Made by a program: the position numbers and the translations under genes. The notes below the pieces were generated by a model, which did not search any database, was not told the DNA's origin, and saw only the letters and a list, made by a program, of their open reading frames with translations. Shown piece by piece: positions 18,739 to 27,229 of a stretch of 64,000 nucleotides of DNA. The stretch spans positions 1 to 64,000 of the forward strand of contig JADCFP010000103.1 of the NCBI GenBank assembly GCA_020249465.1. Reading direction: 5' to 3'. Origin of the DNA: Roseomonas sp. Lineage in GTDB: Bacteria > Pseudomonadota > Alphaproteobacteria > Acetobacterales > Acetobacteraceae. Each line of letters starts with the position of its first letter. The stretch's first letter is position 1.

Positions 18739-19065
18739 ATGATCAAACCCTCCGCAGATTGGCACCCTGAGGACATTAAAGCGGCCATCCGGAAAACCGG
18801 CACGACGCTTTCTGACCTCAGCCGCGCGGCGGGCTTTTCTGAAGGTGCTGCCAAGCGCGCGCTGCTGACACCCTGGCCCCGGATGGAGGCCGCGATTGCT
18901 GCGCGCCTTGGCCGCGAGCCCCACGAAATATGGCCCAGCCGATATTCGCCTGACGGGCGACCCATGGCCGGGCTGCATATCAGGCGCCCCAAAAACCTAG
19001 CGCCTGCCACCCCACCCCGCAACGTCAGAAAAGCGAGAAACGATGAACACCGCGCCTATGCTTGA
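18739..19065 (+). CDS. ner: Ner-family early regulator
   Basis: A 108-residue DNA-binding protein. WHPEDIKAAIRKTGTTLSDL, RAAGFSEGAAKRAL, TPWPRMEAAIAARLG and EIWPSRY are the hallmarks of Mu Ner/Nlp, which dampens early and repressor transcription after infection. The ATG at 18,739 is chosen because it begins just before the Ner domain; 18,679 is an alternative with 20 more residues. The C-terminal 35 residues extend beyond the usual Ner length and overlap the next gene by 23 bp. Confidence 0.88.
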   Translation: MIKPSADWHPEDIKAAIRKTGTTLSDLSRAAGFSEGAAKRALLTPWPRMEAAIAARLGREPHEIWPSRYSPDGRPMAGLHIRRPKNLAPATPPRNVRKARNDEHRAYA

Positions 19066-19867
19066 GCCGATTGAACTGATCCCGGTGGATCAGATTATCG
19101 TCGAAGACCGCCTGCGGTCCGTGAACCCGGACCATGCCGCGCTGATCGCGGAAAGCTTTCGCGCCAATGGCCAGATGACGCCAATTGAGGTGCGGCGGCG
19201 CCATGGTGAAAGTGGATTCACTCTGATTTCCGGCGCGCACCGCCTGGAAGCCGCCAAGCTGGCCGAAATGGACCAGATTGCGGCCAGCATCATTGATGCC
19301 GATAAGGATCAGGCGCGGCTGCGTGAGATTGACGAAAACCTCTGCCGCCGCGACCTGACCGAGCTTGACCGGGCGGCATTCCTTGCCGAACGCAAGGTGG
19401 TCTGGGCAAAGCTAAATCCGGAAGCCGTTGTTTTTAAAAACAAAAAATCGCGGACAAATTTGTCCACGATTGGGACTTTCGCTGAAGAAGTTGCCGAAAG
19501 GCTGGGGCTTTCACGCCGGTCAATTGACCGCGCCATCAATCGCCACAACGCGCTGGTTGCCAGAGCCAGGGATATCCTGGCCCATTCCCGCTGGGCCGAT
19601 AATGGTTCCGTTTTGGATGGCTTGGCCAAGCTTTCGGCGCAGGATCAAATCAAGGCCGCCGAGGCGCTGACGCGGGAAGACAACCCCGCCCGCAACCTTT
19701 CCGCCGCCATTGCCGAATTCGCCCCCCGCCCCAAAGGCGCCGCCGCTGCCGAAGCCAATCAGGAATATGACCGGCTGATCACCGCCTGGCGCAAGGCCGG
19801 GCGTGTGGCGCGCAAGCGGTTCATTGATTTCCTGGTCGCCGAAGGTGAAATCGGGGGCGCGACGTGA
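19043..19867 (+). CDS. ParB-like nuclease-domain protein
   Basis: A 274-residue ParB/Srx-fold protein. Residues about 8-95 form the ParB N-terminal domain (IPVDQIIVEDRLR, MTPIEVRR, LISGAHRLEAAKLA), and a KorB-like helix-turn-helix follows (ERLGLSRRSIDRAINRH). Similar proteins precede the transposase in alphaproteobacterial Mu-like phages, where the function is not settled; regulation or transposition support is likely. Overlaps ner and the next small gene. Confidence 0.85.
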   Translation: MNTAPMLEPIELIPVDQIIVEDRLRSVNPDHAALIAESFRANGQMTPIEVRRRHGESGFTLISGAHRLEAAKLAEMDQIAASIIDADKDQARLREIDENLCRRDLTELDRAAFLAERKVVWAKLNPEAVVFKNKKSRTNLSTIGTFAEEVAERLGLSRRSIDRAINRHNALVARARDILAHSRWADNGSVLDGLAKLSAQDQIKAAEALTREDNPARNLSAAIAEFAPRPKGAAAAEANQEYDRLITAWRKAGRVARKRFIDFLVAEGEIGGAT

Positions 19868-19983
19868 TCCCGCCCCGCCGCCTGCTGCGCGCCGCGCTGG
19901 GCGGCGCGGCCTTTGCCGGGTTCACCATCGGCTTCTTCTGGTTCGGCACCCTGGCCTTCGTGGCCGCTGGCATCCGGCCCTGA
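19864..19983 (+). CDS. Small single-pass membrane protein
   Basis: 39 residues from a GTG that overlaps the previous stop (GTGA). A basic start (PPRRLLRAALGG) is followed by one hydrophobic helix. Overlap within the early operon supports it being real. Function unknown. Confidence 0.5.
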   Translation: MIPPRRLLRAALGGAAFAGFTIGFFWFGTLAFVAAGIRP

Positions 19984-19992
19984 GGCGCGGCC

Positions 19993-20442
19993 ATGGTGCG
20001 GCATCCCGGACAGCCTGACCTGTTGGATTGGCAGCCACCGGAAGCGGTGAAGCGCTTTCCGGAAGAACAGGTGCGCGCCGCCACCTTTGCAGCGCGGGTT
20101 TCCCGTGCGGTGGCGGTGGCGCTGGCAGATGCGGATGCAGAGCGTGAGGCGATTGCCGCGCGCATGTCGAGCTTCCTTGGCGAGCGTGTCTCACCGGCCA
20201 TGCTGGATGCCTATGCCAGCCAGGCGCGGGAAGATCACCGGATCAGCGTGCCGCGGCTCATGGCGCTTTTGCATGCCACGCGCGACCGCCGCCTGTTGGA
20301 ATTGCTGGCGGAGCCCATGGGCTGGGCAGTGATTGATCGCCGCCACCTGCCGCTGATCGAGGTCGCGGCCATTCGTGAACATGAAGATGAATTGCGCAAG
20401 CGCCGGGAATACCTGATGCGCAGCGCGCGGAGCGGCGCATGA
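19993..20442 (+). CDS. Conserved early Mu-like phage protein, function unknown
   Basis: 149 residues beginning QPDLLDWQPPEAV, with a helical body (SSFLGERVSPAMLDAYASQA, ISVPRLMALLHAT) and a charged C-terminus. I know similar proteins directly upstream of the transposase in alphaproteobacterial Mu-like phages but no function for them. It overlaps the transposase start (ATGATGA). Confidence 0.7.
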   Translation: MVRHPGQPDLLDWQPPEAVKRFPEEQVRAATFAARVSRAVAVALADADAEREAIAARMSSFLGERVSPAMLDAYASQAREDHRISVPRLMALLHATRDRRLLELLAEPMGWAVIDRRHLPLIEVAAIREHEDELRKRREYLMRSARSGA

Positions 20443-22430
20443 TGAATTTGGCGCAGACCGACCGCTGGTTCACCCTGGCCGAATTGGCCGCGCTTGACCT
20501 GCCCGGCATTCCCAACACACGGCGCGGCCTGGCCGTGCAGGCGGAACGCGAAGAATGGGGCCATGAAGCCGCCGAAGGCCGGTTGTGGCGGCGCCGCCAA
20601 GGGCGCGGTGGCGGCATTGAATACTGGATCGGCGTGCTGCCCAGCTTCACCCAGGCGAAGCTACTGGCGAAGGAAGCCGCCGCCACCGCCAAGCCCGCGC
20701 GCGATGCCGCGCTGCAAAGCTTAAGCGATGACGCCGCCTGGCAGGGTTATGATCGCGCGCCGGAAAAGCACAAGCAGCGCGCGGCGGAACGTGTGGCGGC
20801 GCTGGATGCGGTGGCGGCGCTGGTGGCGCAGGGCCAATCACGCAGCGTCGCCATGATGGAAGTGGCGGCGACGCACAAGGTTTCTCGCACCGCGCTTTAC
20901 GCCTGGGCTGCGCTGGTGGAAGACGCGCCGCGCGCGCATTGGCTGGCGCGGCTAGTGCCGCAATACGCGGGGCGCAGCGGGCCGCGCGCCGAATGCGCCG
21001 ATGATGCCTGGGAATGGCTGCGCGCGCGCTATTTGCTGCCGAACCGCCCGACCTTTGAAGCCTGCTGGCGTGATCTGGAACAGGTGGCGGCGCAAAAGGG
21101 CTGGGTGCTGCCTTCATCGCAGACGCTGCGGCGGCGCATTAATGCCCTGCCGGCGACGGTGGTGGCGTGGCACCGCGAAGGGCCGGATGCGACTAACCGG
21201 ATGTTCCCGGCGCAGCGGCGCGACCGTTCCATGCTGCACGCACTGCAATGGGTGAATGCGGATGGCCATCGCTTCGATGTGTTTGTGAAGTGGCCGGATG
21301 GCACGGAAGGCCGCCCGATGGGCGTGTTCTTCCAGGATTTGTATTCCGGAAAATTGCTGGCTTATCGCGTGGCGCAGGCCGAAACAGGCGACACCTTCCG
21401 CCTTGCCTTCAGTGATGTGGTCGAGAAATTCGGCATCCCCGGCGCGGTGACGATTGATAACACGCTGGCGGCGGCGAATAAGACCATGAGCGGCGGGTTG
21501 AAGCGGCGCTTTCGCTTCAAGGTGCGGGAAGAAGAACCGCTCGGCATCTTCGCCAGCCTTGGCGTCGCGGTGCATTGGGCCAAGCCGTTTTCGGGCCAGT
21601 CAAAGCCGATTGAGCGCGCCTTTGGTGATCTGGCGCGCGATGTGGCGCGCCACCCGGCCTTTGTCGGCGCCTGGACCGGCAATAAGCCGACCGACAAGCC
21701 ACACGACTACGGCAAGAAGGCCGTGCCCATCAGTGAATTCATGGCGGTGCTGGATGCCGCGATTGCCGAGCATAATGCGCGGCCTGGTCGCGCGGCGCTG
21801 AATTGCCGTGGCCGGTCCTTCGATGACACTTTCGCCGAAAGCTACGCCAGCGCGCCGATCACGCGCGCGACCGAAGCGCAGCGCCGCATCTTCCTGCTGG
21901 CGGCGGAAGAAGTGCGTGTGCGGCAGGATGCGACGATCCATCTGCTCGGCAATCGCTACCACGATCCGCGGTTGGTTGAACTGCGCGGGCGGAATGTGTC
22001 GCTGCGCTTTGACCCGGACAAGCTGCATGCGCCGGTGCATGTGTATTTGCAAAACGGCGATTATTTTTGCACCGCCGAATGCTGGGCCGATGCCGGCTTT
22101 GGCGATACGGAAGCCGCGCGCCGCACCGCCGCCGCGCAGCGCCAGCGCCGCCGTGGCCTGAAGCTGCTGGCCGATGCCGAAGCGCGCATCAGCGCGGAAC
22201 AGATTGCGCGCGATATCGCCGCCGCGCAGCGCGACATTCCAGACCCACCCGCACCGCAGATTGTGCGCCCACTTTTCCGTGGCGCGGTGGCGCTGAAACC
22301 CAAGGAACAGGAGGAAGAAACTTCGGAAGCGCGGTCCGAAAGGCTGTTTGTGGCAGCGCGCGCCAGCATGCGGCAGGGCCAGGCGCCCGCGCATCTGCGC
22401 TTGCTGAACACTGACGATCCCGAGGCGTAA
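20439..22430 (+). CDS. Mu-type DDE transposase A
   Basis: Catalyses replicative transposition of the phage genome. 663 residues, as in MuA. The N-terminal winged-helix domain (WFTLAELAALDLPGIPNTRR) recognises enhancer DNA. The catalytic core has Asp275 (NADGH), Asp340 (TIDNT) and Glu392 (PIERAFGD), almost the same positions as MuA D269/D336/E392. The C-terminal helical part would contact the B protein encoded next. Its binding sites are probably the 22-bp repeats at the phage ends. Confidence 0.95.
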   Translation: MMNLAQTDRWFTLAELAALDLPGIPNTRRGLAVQAEREEWGHEAAEGRLWRRRQGRGGGIEYWIGVLPSFTQAKLLAKEAAATAKPARDAALQSLSDDAAWQGYDRAPEKHKQRAAERVAALDAVAALVAQGQSRSVAMMEVAATHKVSRTALYAWAALVEDAPRAHWLARLVPQYAGRSGPRAECADDAWEWLRARYLLPNRPTFEACWRDLEQVAAQKGWVLPSSQTLRRRINALPATVVAWHREGPDATNRMFPAQRRDRSMLHALQWVNADGHRFDVFVKWPDGTEGRPMGVFFQDLYSGKLLAYRVAQAETGDTFRLAFSDVVEKFGIPGAVTIDNTLAAANKTMSGGLKRRFRFKVREEEPLGIFASLGVAVHWAKPFSGQSKPIERAFGDLARDVARHPAFVGAWTGNKPTDKPHDYGKKAVPISEFMAVLDAAIAEHNARPGRAALNCRGRSFDDTFAESYASAPITRATEAQRRIFLLAAEEVRVRQDATIHLLGNRYHDPRLVELRGRNVSLRFDPDKLHAPVHVYLQNGDYFCTAECWADAGFGDTEAARRTAAAQRQRRRGLKLLADAEARISAEQIARDIAAAQRDIPDPPAPQIVRPLFRGAVALKPKEQEEETSEARSERLFVAARASMRQGQAPAHLRLLNTDDPEA

Positions 22431-22461
22431 CCTCGGTTCATCCCCAAACCAAGGAACGATT

Positions 22462-23436
22462 ATGTCTGACCAAATTGTTGATGCCGACGAAATGGATGCG
22501 CTGCGCCAGCACATCCGCACAAAAATGGCCGAACGAAGCCTTGCGATGACAGATGTCGCGCGGCAGACCGGCATTCCCTACGGCACCTTTTCAAGCTGGA
22601 TGGGCAATACCTATCGCGGCAGGCAAAACCCCATCGCCGAACAGGCGCGGCATTGGCTGGCTGGGCTGGAAGCGGCGGACCGCACGCGCGCGCTGGCACC
22701 GAAGGCGCCGGGCTTTTTGCAAACGCCAACCGCGGGCGCCATTCTGGCCACGCTGGAACATGCGCAATACATGCCGGAATTTGTGGTGATCACCGGCGCG
22801 CCTGGTGTTGGCAAAACCAGCAGCGCGCGCGCTTATGCGCAGCGCAACACCAATGTTTGGCTGATCACGGCCGAGCCCACCATGTCCACCCCGCGCGCGG
22901 TGTTGGAAGAATTGGCGGAAGCGATTGGCGTGCCGGCGCGCGGGCTTTCCACGCAGCAGCTTTCGCGATCCTTGACCAAGCGCATGGCCGCCAGCCAGGG
23001 CCTGATCCTGGTGGATGAAGCGCAGCATCTGACCAGCCAGACGCTGGATCAGCTTCGCATGTTCTACGATTTGGCCGATATCGGTATTGGGCTGATGGGC
23101 AATGAAGCGGTGCATGCGCGGCTTGAAGGCGGCGCGCGCGCCGCGCAATTCGCGCAGTTGTTTTCCCGCGTGGGCATGCGGCTTTCCCGCCCGCGCGCGC
23201 TGAAAGGCGACGCCGAGGCGCTGCTGGATGCCTGGAATGTGCCCGGCAAGGAAGAGCGCGCCATGCTGCTGGCGATTGCCAAGCGCCCCGGTGCGCTGCG
23301 CAACCTGACCAAGGTGTTGCGCATGGCGCATTTGCTGGCCGGCGCCGATGGCGCGCAAGCGGTGGCCGAGCCGCATATCCGCATGGCCTGGGAAAGGCTG
23401 AGTGCGGGCGCGCCGCTGATGGCTGAGGCTGCGTGA
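22462..23436 (+). CDS. Mu-type target-capture AAA+ ATPase B
   Basis: DNA-binding ATPase that selects targets and activates transposase A. 324 residues. The N-terminal helix-turn-helix is at about 25-55 (MTDVARQTGIPYGTFSSWMG), Walker A is GAPGVGKTS (112-120), Walker B is LILVDEAQH with Asp185-Glu186, and the C-terminal helical domain starts at about 250. Located 31 bp after A. Confidence 0.93.
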   Translation: MSDQIVDADEMDALRQHIRTKMAERSLAMTDVARQTGIPYGTFSSWMGNTYRGRQNPIAEQARHWLAGLEAADRTRALAPKAPGFLQTPTAGAILATLEHAQYMPEFVVITGAPGVGKTSSARAYAQRNTNVWLITAEPTMSTPRAVLEELAEAIGVPARGLSTQQLSRSLTKRMAASQGLILVDEAQHLTSQTLDQLRMFYDLADIGIGLMGNEAVHARLEGGARAAQFAQLFSRVGMRLSRPRALKGDAEALLDAWNVPGKEERAMLLAIAKRPGALRNLTKVLRMAHLLAGADGAQAVAEPHIRMAWERLSAGAPLMAEAA

Positions 23437-23870
23437 TGAACGCCGGCGCCTTGGCAGAACTGCGCACGCAAGTGGATTTGCTGAGCCGCCGCGTGCGCGC
23501 GCTTGAGACCAACACGCGCGAATTGGCCGCGACCGCGCCGCCGGTGGCGATCAGTGACGTGATCGAAGCCGTGGCGCTGGAATTTGAAGTGACGGCGCTG
23601 GCCATCACTTCCTGCCGCCGCGACCGGCAGGTGGTGCTGGCGCGGCAGGTGGTGATCACGCTTTGCATTGACGTGATGAACATGAGTGTTTCGCGCGTCG
23701 CGCGCGCCTTTGGCAAGGACCGCGCGACGGTGCGGCATGCGTATCACGCGGTGTGGAAGCTGGACGCGGATGACCCGAATTTCCGGTCCCGCATGGAGTA
23801 TTTGCGGTGGAAGCTGAAGCACGCCGCGCCCCATCCAACCTTCAAAACAAAGGAAGCCCGTAATGGCTAA
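23433..23870 (+). CDS. DnaA domain IV-like DNA-binding protein
   Basis: 145 residues: a short coiled coil (TQVDLLSRRVRALETNTREL), then residues about 45-110 that resemble the C-terminal DNA-binding domain of DnaA (VALEFEVTALAITSCRRDRQ; VSRVARAFGKDRATVRHAYH). The signature RDRATVRHA mimics the GRDHTTVLHA motif that reads DnaA boxes. There is no ATPase domain. Placed between B and Gam, it could mark host or phage DNA for replication; this is inference. Confidence 0.72.
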   Translation: MMNAGALAELRTQVDLLSRRVRALETNTRELAATAPPVAISDVIEAVALEFEVTALAITSCRRDRQVVLARQVVITLCIDVMNMSVSRVARAFGKDRATVRHAYHAVWKLDADDPNFRSRMEYLRWKLKHAAPHPTFKTKEARNG

Positions 23871-24381
23871 GAACAAGCGCGCGGCGGAAACCGCGACGCC
23901 GCCTGTTAATCGAGACGAGGCGGAAACCTATCTGGCGCGCCTCGGTGAAATCCAGCGCCTGACGCAGTTAAACAAGACCGCGCTGGCGGAAGCGGTGGCG
24001 CGCGTGACGGCTGATATCGAAGCATCCAGCGCGAAGCTCGGCGAAGAACATGACCGGCTGTTTCGCGGCCTTCAATTATGGGCGGAAGCGAACCGCCACG
24101 CCCTGACGGATGGCGGCAAAACCAAGACCGTGCGGCTTGGCAATGGCAGCATCGCGTGGCGCCAGGCGCCGCCTTCCGTGCAGATCAAGGGGCAGGAAGC
24201 GGTGCTGGCCTACCTGATTGAGAAAAAGGGCGAGGAATTCCTGCGCACCAAAGTGGAAATCAACCGCGAAGCGATGCTGGCGAACGCGGAGCAGGCATCC
24301 AAAATCCCCGGCGTACTGATCAAAAGCGCCGGCGAAAGTTTTGTCATTGAACCCATTGGCCAGAAGGAGATGGCAGCATGA
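23863..24381 (+). CDS. gam: Gam-like host-nuclease inhibitor
   Basis: A 172-residue Mu Gam family protein, which coats DNA ends as a Ku-like dimer and blocks exonucleases. A helical N-terminal half (YLARLGEIQRLTQLNKTAL) is followed by the conserved core LRTKVEINREAMLANAEQA and SFVIEPIG. The order B - small gene - Gam follows Mu-like phages. Confidence 0.9.
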   Translation: MAKNKRAAETATPPVNRDEAETYLARLGEIQRLTQLNKTALAEAVARVTADIEASSAKLGEEHDRLFRGLQLWAEANRHALTDGGKTKTVRLGNGSIAWRQAPPSVQIKGQEAVLAYLIEKKGEEFLRTKVEINREAMLANAEQASKIPGVLIKSAGESFVIEPIGQKEMAA

Positions 24382-24578
24382 GCGGCAATACACAATCGCT
24401 GGATCAGGTGATCAAGCGCATCGTCGGTGCGGCCTTCGATGCCGGTGTGCAGGCGGCGACCCGCCCGCGCGCGGAGCGTGACAGGCAGCGGCTGGATCAG
24501 GCGGACTTTGCCGCCGTGATGATCCGAGGGCAGGTGGATGCTGAGCGCGCGAAGCCCGCGAATGAGAACGCCGCATGA
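24378..24578 (+). CDS. Small hypothetical early protein
   Basis: 66 residues, charged and helical, with no recognised domain. It overlaps Gam and the nuclease gene by four bases (ATGA) on each side, which supports translation. Function unknown. Confidence 0.55.
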   Translation: MSGNTQSLDQVIKRIVGAAFDAGVQAATRPRAERDRQRLDQADFAAVMIRGQVDAERAKPANENAA

Positions 24579-24946
24579 TCAGCCACCTGAAAATCGTTGC
24601 CGCGCTGGTGCTGGCCCTGGCCGCGCCAGCCGCTGCCGAAGGCCCGCGCGTGATTGATGGCGACACCATCGTGCATCAGGGCCAGACCATTCGCATCATG
24701 GGCCTGGATGCGCCGGAAGTGCATCACCGCTGCCCGGCTGAGGCAGTGCTTGCCGAACGCGCCCGCCTGCGGCTGGAAGAACTGCTCGCCGGCGGCTTCA
24801 CGGTGCGGGCGCATGGCCGCGACCGTTATAACCGCGTGCTGGCCGAGGTGTTTGATGCGCGCGGCATGAATGTGGCTTCTGTTCTGATCCAGGAAGGGCT
24901 GGCGCGCCGCTACAATGGCCGCGGCCCGCGTGAGTTGTGGTGTTAG
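24575..24946 (+). CDS. Secreted thermonuclease-family (SNase) protein
   Basis: A 123-residue staphylococcal-nuclease-fold protein with a cleavable signal peptide (MISHLKIVAALVLALAAPAAA). The catalytic segments are present: VIDGDTI, IRIMGLDAPEV (Arg and acidic residues) and GRDRYNRVLAEV (second Arg). It should degrade DNA or RNA in the periplasm. A secreted nuclease in the early replication operon is unusual; it could attack incoming phage DNA or scavenge nucleotides. Confidence 0.85.
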   Translation: MISHLKIVAALVLALAAPAAAEGPRVIDGDTIVHQGQTIRIMGLDAPEVHHRCPAEAVLAERARLRLEELLAGGFTVRAHGRDRYNRVLAEVFDARGMNVASVLIQEGLARRYNGRGPRELWC

Positions 24947-24949
24947 GCC

Positions 24950-25516
24950 ATGCAGCGCGCCCTTTTCCCCAAGGATGGCCTGCCGAAGCATCTGCGTGAT
25001 GACTTCGATATTTTCTGGGCGGCGTATCCGCCGCGCCAGCCCAACCCGCGCGCGCTGGCCGAAGTGGCCTATGCGCGTGCGGTACGGGAAGGATTAAAGC
25101 CCGATGATCTGGCACGCGCGGCGGCGCGGTATTCCGATGAAGTGCGCGCGCAGAAGATTGAACCGGCCTTCGTGGTTCACGCCGCGACCTTCCTGCGCCA
25201 GCGCCGGTTCCTGGATTACCTGACCAGCGACGCGCCGGCGCCTGAGGCCGCGCCGCGCCAGGTGGATGAAGCGCACCCGCTGCGCGCGGTGACGCGCGGG
25301 CGGATCAGTGATGCGGATTTCATCGCCTGGATTGCGAAATTGGAAATCGCAGTTTGGGAAAAAGGACAGCGTGCGGTGCTGACCGCGCCGACCGCGTTCC
25401 ATCGGGATTGGGTGCGGAATTATCTCTCCGTAGAACTCCGCGCATGGATGCAGGTGCGGGTGCTGGAAATCCATATCCGTCACCGCCAGCCACAGGCGGA
25501 AGGGGCCGCGCCATGA
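24950..25516 (+). CDS. Putative replication-linked early protein
   Basis: 188 residues. The first part (FDIFWAAYPPRQPNPRALAE...HAATFLRQRRFLDYL) resembles the helical region of phage replication or DnaC-loader proteins. The C-terminal part (DFIAWIAKLE...AVLTAPTAFHRDWVRNYLS) resembles DnaA domain I, the helicase-loading module. Both similarities are weak and judged by eye. It may be a helicase-recruitment factor. Confidence 0.5.
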   Translation: MQRALFPKDGLPKHLRDDFDIFWAAYPPRQPNPRALAEVAYARAVREGLKPDDLARAAARYSDEVRAQKIEPAFVVHAATFLRQRRFLDYLTSDAPAPEAAPRQVDEAHPLRAVTRGRISDADFIAWIAKLEIAVWEKGQRAVLTAPTAFHRDWVRNYLSVELRAWMQVRVLEIHIRHRQPQAEGAAP

Positions 25517-25737
25517 TGCCCCGGACCATTGATCGCGAATGGCAGGAACTGGTCGCCAAGGCCGATGCGCAAGACATCCGCGAATTGGCGATGCTGGCCT
25601 TGGAAATGCGCACCGCGCAGCGGCGCTACTTCGCAGACCGTCAGCATCTGCACCTGGTGCAGGCCAAGAATGCGGAGCGCGACTTCGACAATCACGTGAA
25701 GCGGCTGCGCGCGCCGCAGCGGGGGCTTGTCCTATGA
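25513..25737 (+). CDS. Small hypothetical early protein
   Basis: 74 residues from the ATG at 25,513, which overlaps the previous stop (ATGATG); its own stop overlaps the gp16 start (ATGA). Helical and charged (DAQDIRELAMLALEMRTAQRR). No recognised domain. Confidence 0.6.
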   Translation: MMPRTIDREWQELVAKADAQDIRELAMLALEMRTAQRRYFADRQHLHLVQAKNAERDFDNHVKRLRAPQRGLVL

Positions 25738-26162
25738 AGCAGGACCGCCGCGCGATGATCGCCAAAATCCATCTGGCGAAGAAGCAATTGGCGCTGGCCG
25801 AAGCAAGTTACCGCGCCATCCTGGAACGTATCACCGGCCTGGATAGCGCGGGCAAGATGCGGGTGGACCAGTTGGACGCGGTGCTGCGCGAATTCGCCCG
25901 CCTGGGCTGGCGCGCCAAGCCTGCCACGAAGCGCAGCGCCCAGCCACAAATCCGCATGATCCACGCGGTTTGGGCCGATATCTGCAAGCTGCAAGGCCGG
26001 GGCGATGAAGCGGCACTGCGCGCCTTTGTGCGGCGGCAGACACGGACGGCAGAACACCCGGATGGCGTGGATAGCCCCAACTTCCTGACCGCGCCGCTGG
26101 CGAACCGCGTGCTGGAAGGCTTGAAGGCCTGGCGCGCGCGGCTGATGAAGGAAGCGGCCTGA
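25734..26162 (+). CDS. Mu gp16-family (DUF1018) protein
   Basis: 142 residues, matching the Mu gp16 family: AKIHLAKKQLALAEASYRAI and LERITGLDSAGKM at the N-terminus, QIRMIHAVWADICKLQ in the middle, and LANRVLEGLKAW at the end. Found in the semi-essential early region of most Mu-like phages; function unknown. Start at 25,734 (ATG) because it overlaps the upstream stop and starts the conserved domain. Confidence 0.87.
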   Translation: MKQDRRAMIAKIHLAKKQLALAEASYRAILERITGLDSAGKMRVDQLDAVLREFARLGWRAKPATKRSAQPQIRMIHAVWADICKLQGRGDEAALRAFVRRQTRTAEHPDGVDSPNFLTAPLANRVLEGLKAWRARLMKEAA

Positions 26163-26545
26163 TGGATGCGCCGCGCCCGAACACGCATTTGGACAATATG
26201 CTGCGCGAGTTTAAGCGCCTGGCCGAGGCCGGTCAGGATTTGCTCAGCATCACCAGCGTGGCCTGTGCCATCGGCGTCAGCAATTCAGATTTTTACCGCC
26301 ACCTGCACAAGGGCCATGAGAAAAGGTTTTGGGGGCTGAGGCGCGACGGCGCGCGCATCACCGCCATTTACGATCCGCGCGGTGCGTGGCTGCTGAAATG
26401 TTCCATGCGCCGGTATCGCGACCAGGGCCGTGAAGCGGTGCCTCCGCGCAAGTGCCTGCGCTGCCGCGAAGCCTTCCAGCCCGCGCATCGCACGAATTTC
26501 ATGTGTGAAGGGTGCCGCGCCTTCGCGGCGCAGGCGGCGCCATGA
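26162..26545 (+). CDS. HTH plus zinc-ribbon protein
   Basis: 127 residues. Residues about 28-50 (DLLSITSVACAIGVSNSDFY) read as a helix-turn-helix. The C-terminal CLRCREAF...CEGC is a four-cysteine zinc ribbon (C-x2-C...C-x2-C). Located shortly before mor, so a regulatory job is plausible but unproven. Its start overlaps the gp16 stop. Confidence 0.6.
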   Translation: MDAPRPNTHLDNMLREFKRLAEAGQDLLSITSVACAIGVSNSDFYRHLHKGHEKRFWGLRRDGARITAIYDPRGAWLLKCSMRRYRDQGREAVPPRKCLRCREAFQPAHRTNFMCEGCRAFAAQAAP

Positions 26546-26658
26546 GCTACCGCGCGTGGCGCCACCGGCAAAGGTTGCGGCAATGGCGCCGGGTGCTGGC
26601 CCGGCTGCCGGCGGCTGAGCGGCTGATGGCCGCGCTCAGCCTGAAGGCGTGGCGGTGA
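26542..26658 (+). CDS. Very small basic protein
   Basis: 38 residues, rich in arginine (YRAWRHRQRLRQWRRVLARL). The ATG overlaps the previous stop, and its stop lies 2 bp before the 3' end of the inverted gene. Coding is likely from the overlap only. Confidence 0.4.
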   Translation: MSYRAWRHRQRLRQWRRVLARLPAAERLMAALSLKAWR

Positions 26659-26660
26659 TG

Positions 26661-27164
26661 TCAGGGCTGCGGGACGAATTGGAATTGCACTTCGCCGCCG
26701 CGAAAGCCATCGCGTATCCGCATGCGCGTCTGCCCGACTTGCGGGTTAGTGTTGCGCGGCACATTGCCCAGGCCAAACATGCCCAGCACGGCATTGCGGC
26801 GTTCATCCGCGTTGATGCCCGGTTCCAGGGCTTCCAGGATCAAATGGCTCATGCCCACAACCTGCGGCATGGAGGTGTTGCCGGTGTAGGGAATGGCAAT
26901 CTCACGCAAGGCTTCCGGATTGTTAGACGCGCGGAGCTTCAGGCCAAGTGTTCCGGTCGGCGCATCGCATTCGATGGTGTTGCCCATGGCGCAGATCACG
27001 GAACCGATATTCAGCCGCAGTCTCTGCTTTTTGGCGGCATCATTGAACGCATCGGTGAAGGTATCAGTGCTGCGACCCCAAACCGCAGGCGCGGGCTGCG
27101 CCAGGGCGAAGATCGGCAGCAGCAGCGTGATCAGCAGAATGCAGGAAAGGACAGCGCGGCGCAT
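26661..27164 (-). CDS. Inverted secreted protein, candidate moron
   Basis: A 167-residue exported protein on the strand opposite to all neighbours. Strong Shine-Dalgarno GGAGG (27,171-27,175) is 6 bases before the ATG at 27,164. The signal peptide is MRRAVLSCILLITLLLPIFA with cleavage near ALAQ. The mature part has two cysteines (VICAMGNTIECDAP), so possibly one disulfide, and no domain I recognise. Opposite orientation inside an otherwise plus-strand phage suggests expression during lysogeny. Confidence 0.75.
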   Translation of the reverse strand: MRRAVLSCILLITLLLPIFALAQPAPAVWGRSTDTFTDAFNDAAKKQRLRLNIGSVICAMGNTIECDAPTGTLGLKLRASNNPEALREIAIPYTGNTSMPQVVGMSHLILEALEPGINADERRNAVLGMFGLGNVPRNTNPQVGQTRMRIRDGFRGGEVQFQFVPQP

Positions 27165-27229
27165 CGTTGTTCCTCCGTTGAAACGCGGCCTCTTATCGCC
27201 TGCTTTTACCGCGCGGCGCAAGCATTTCC

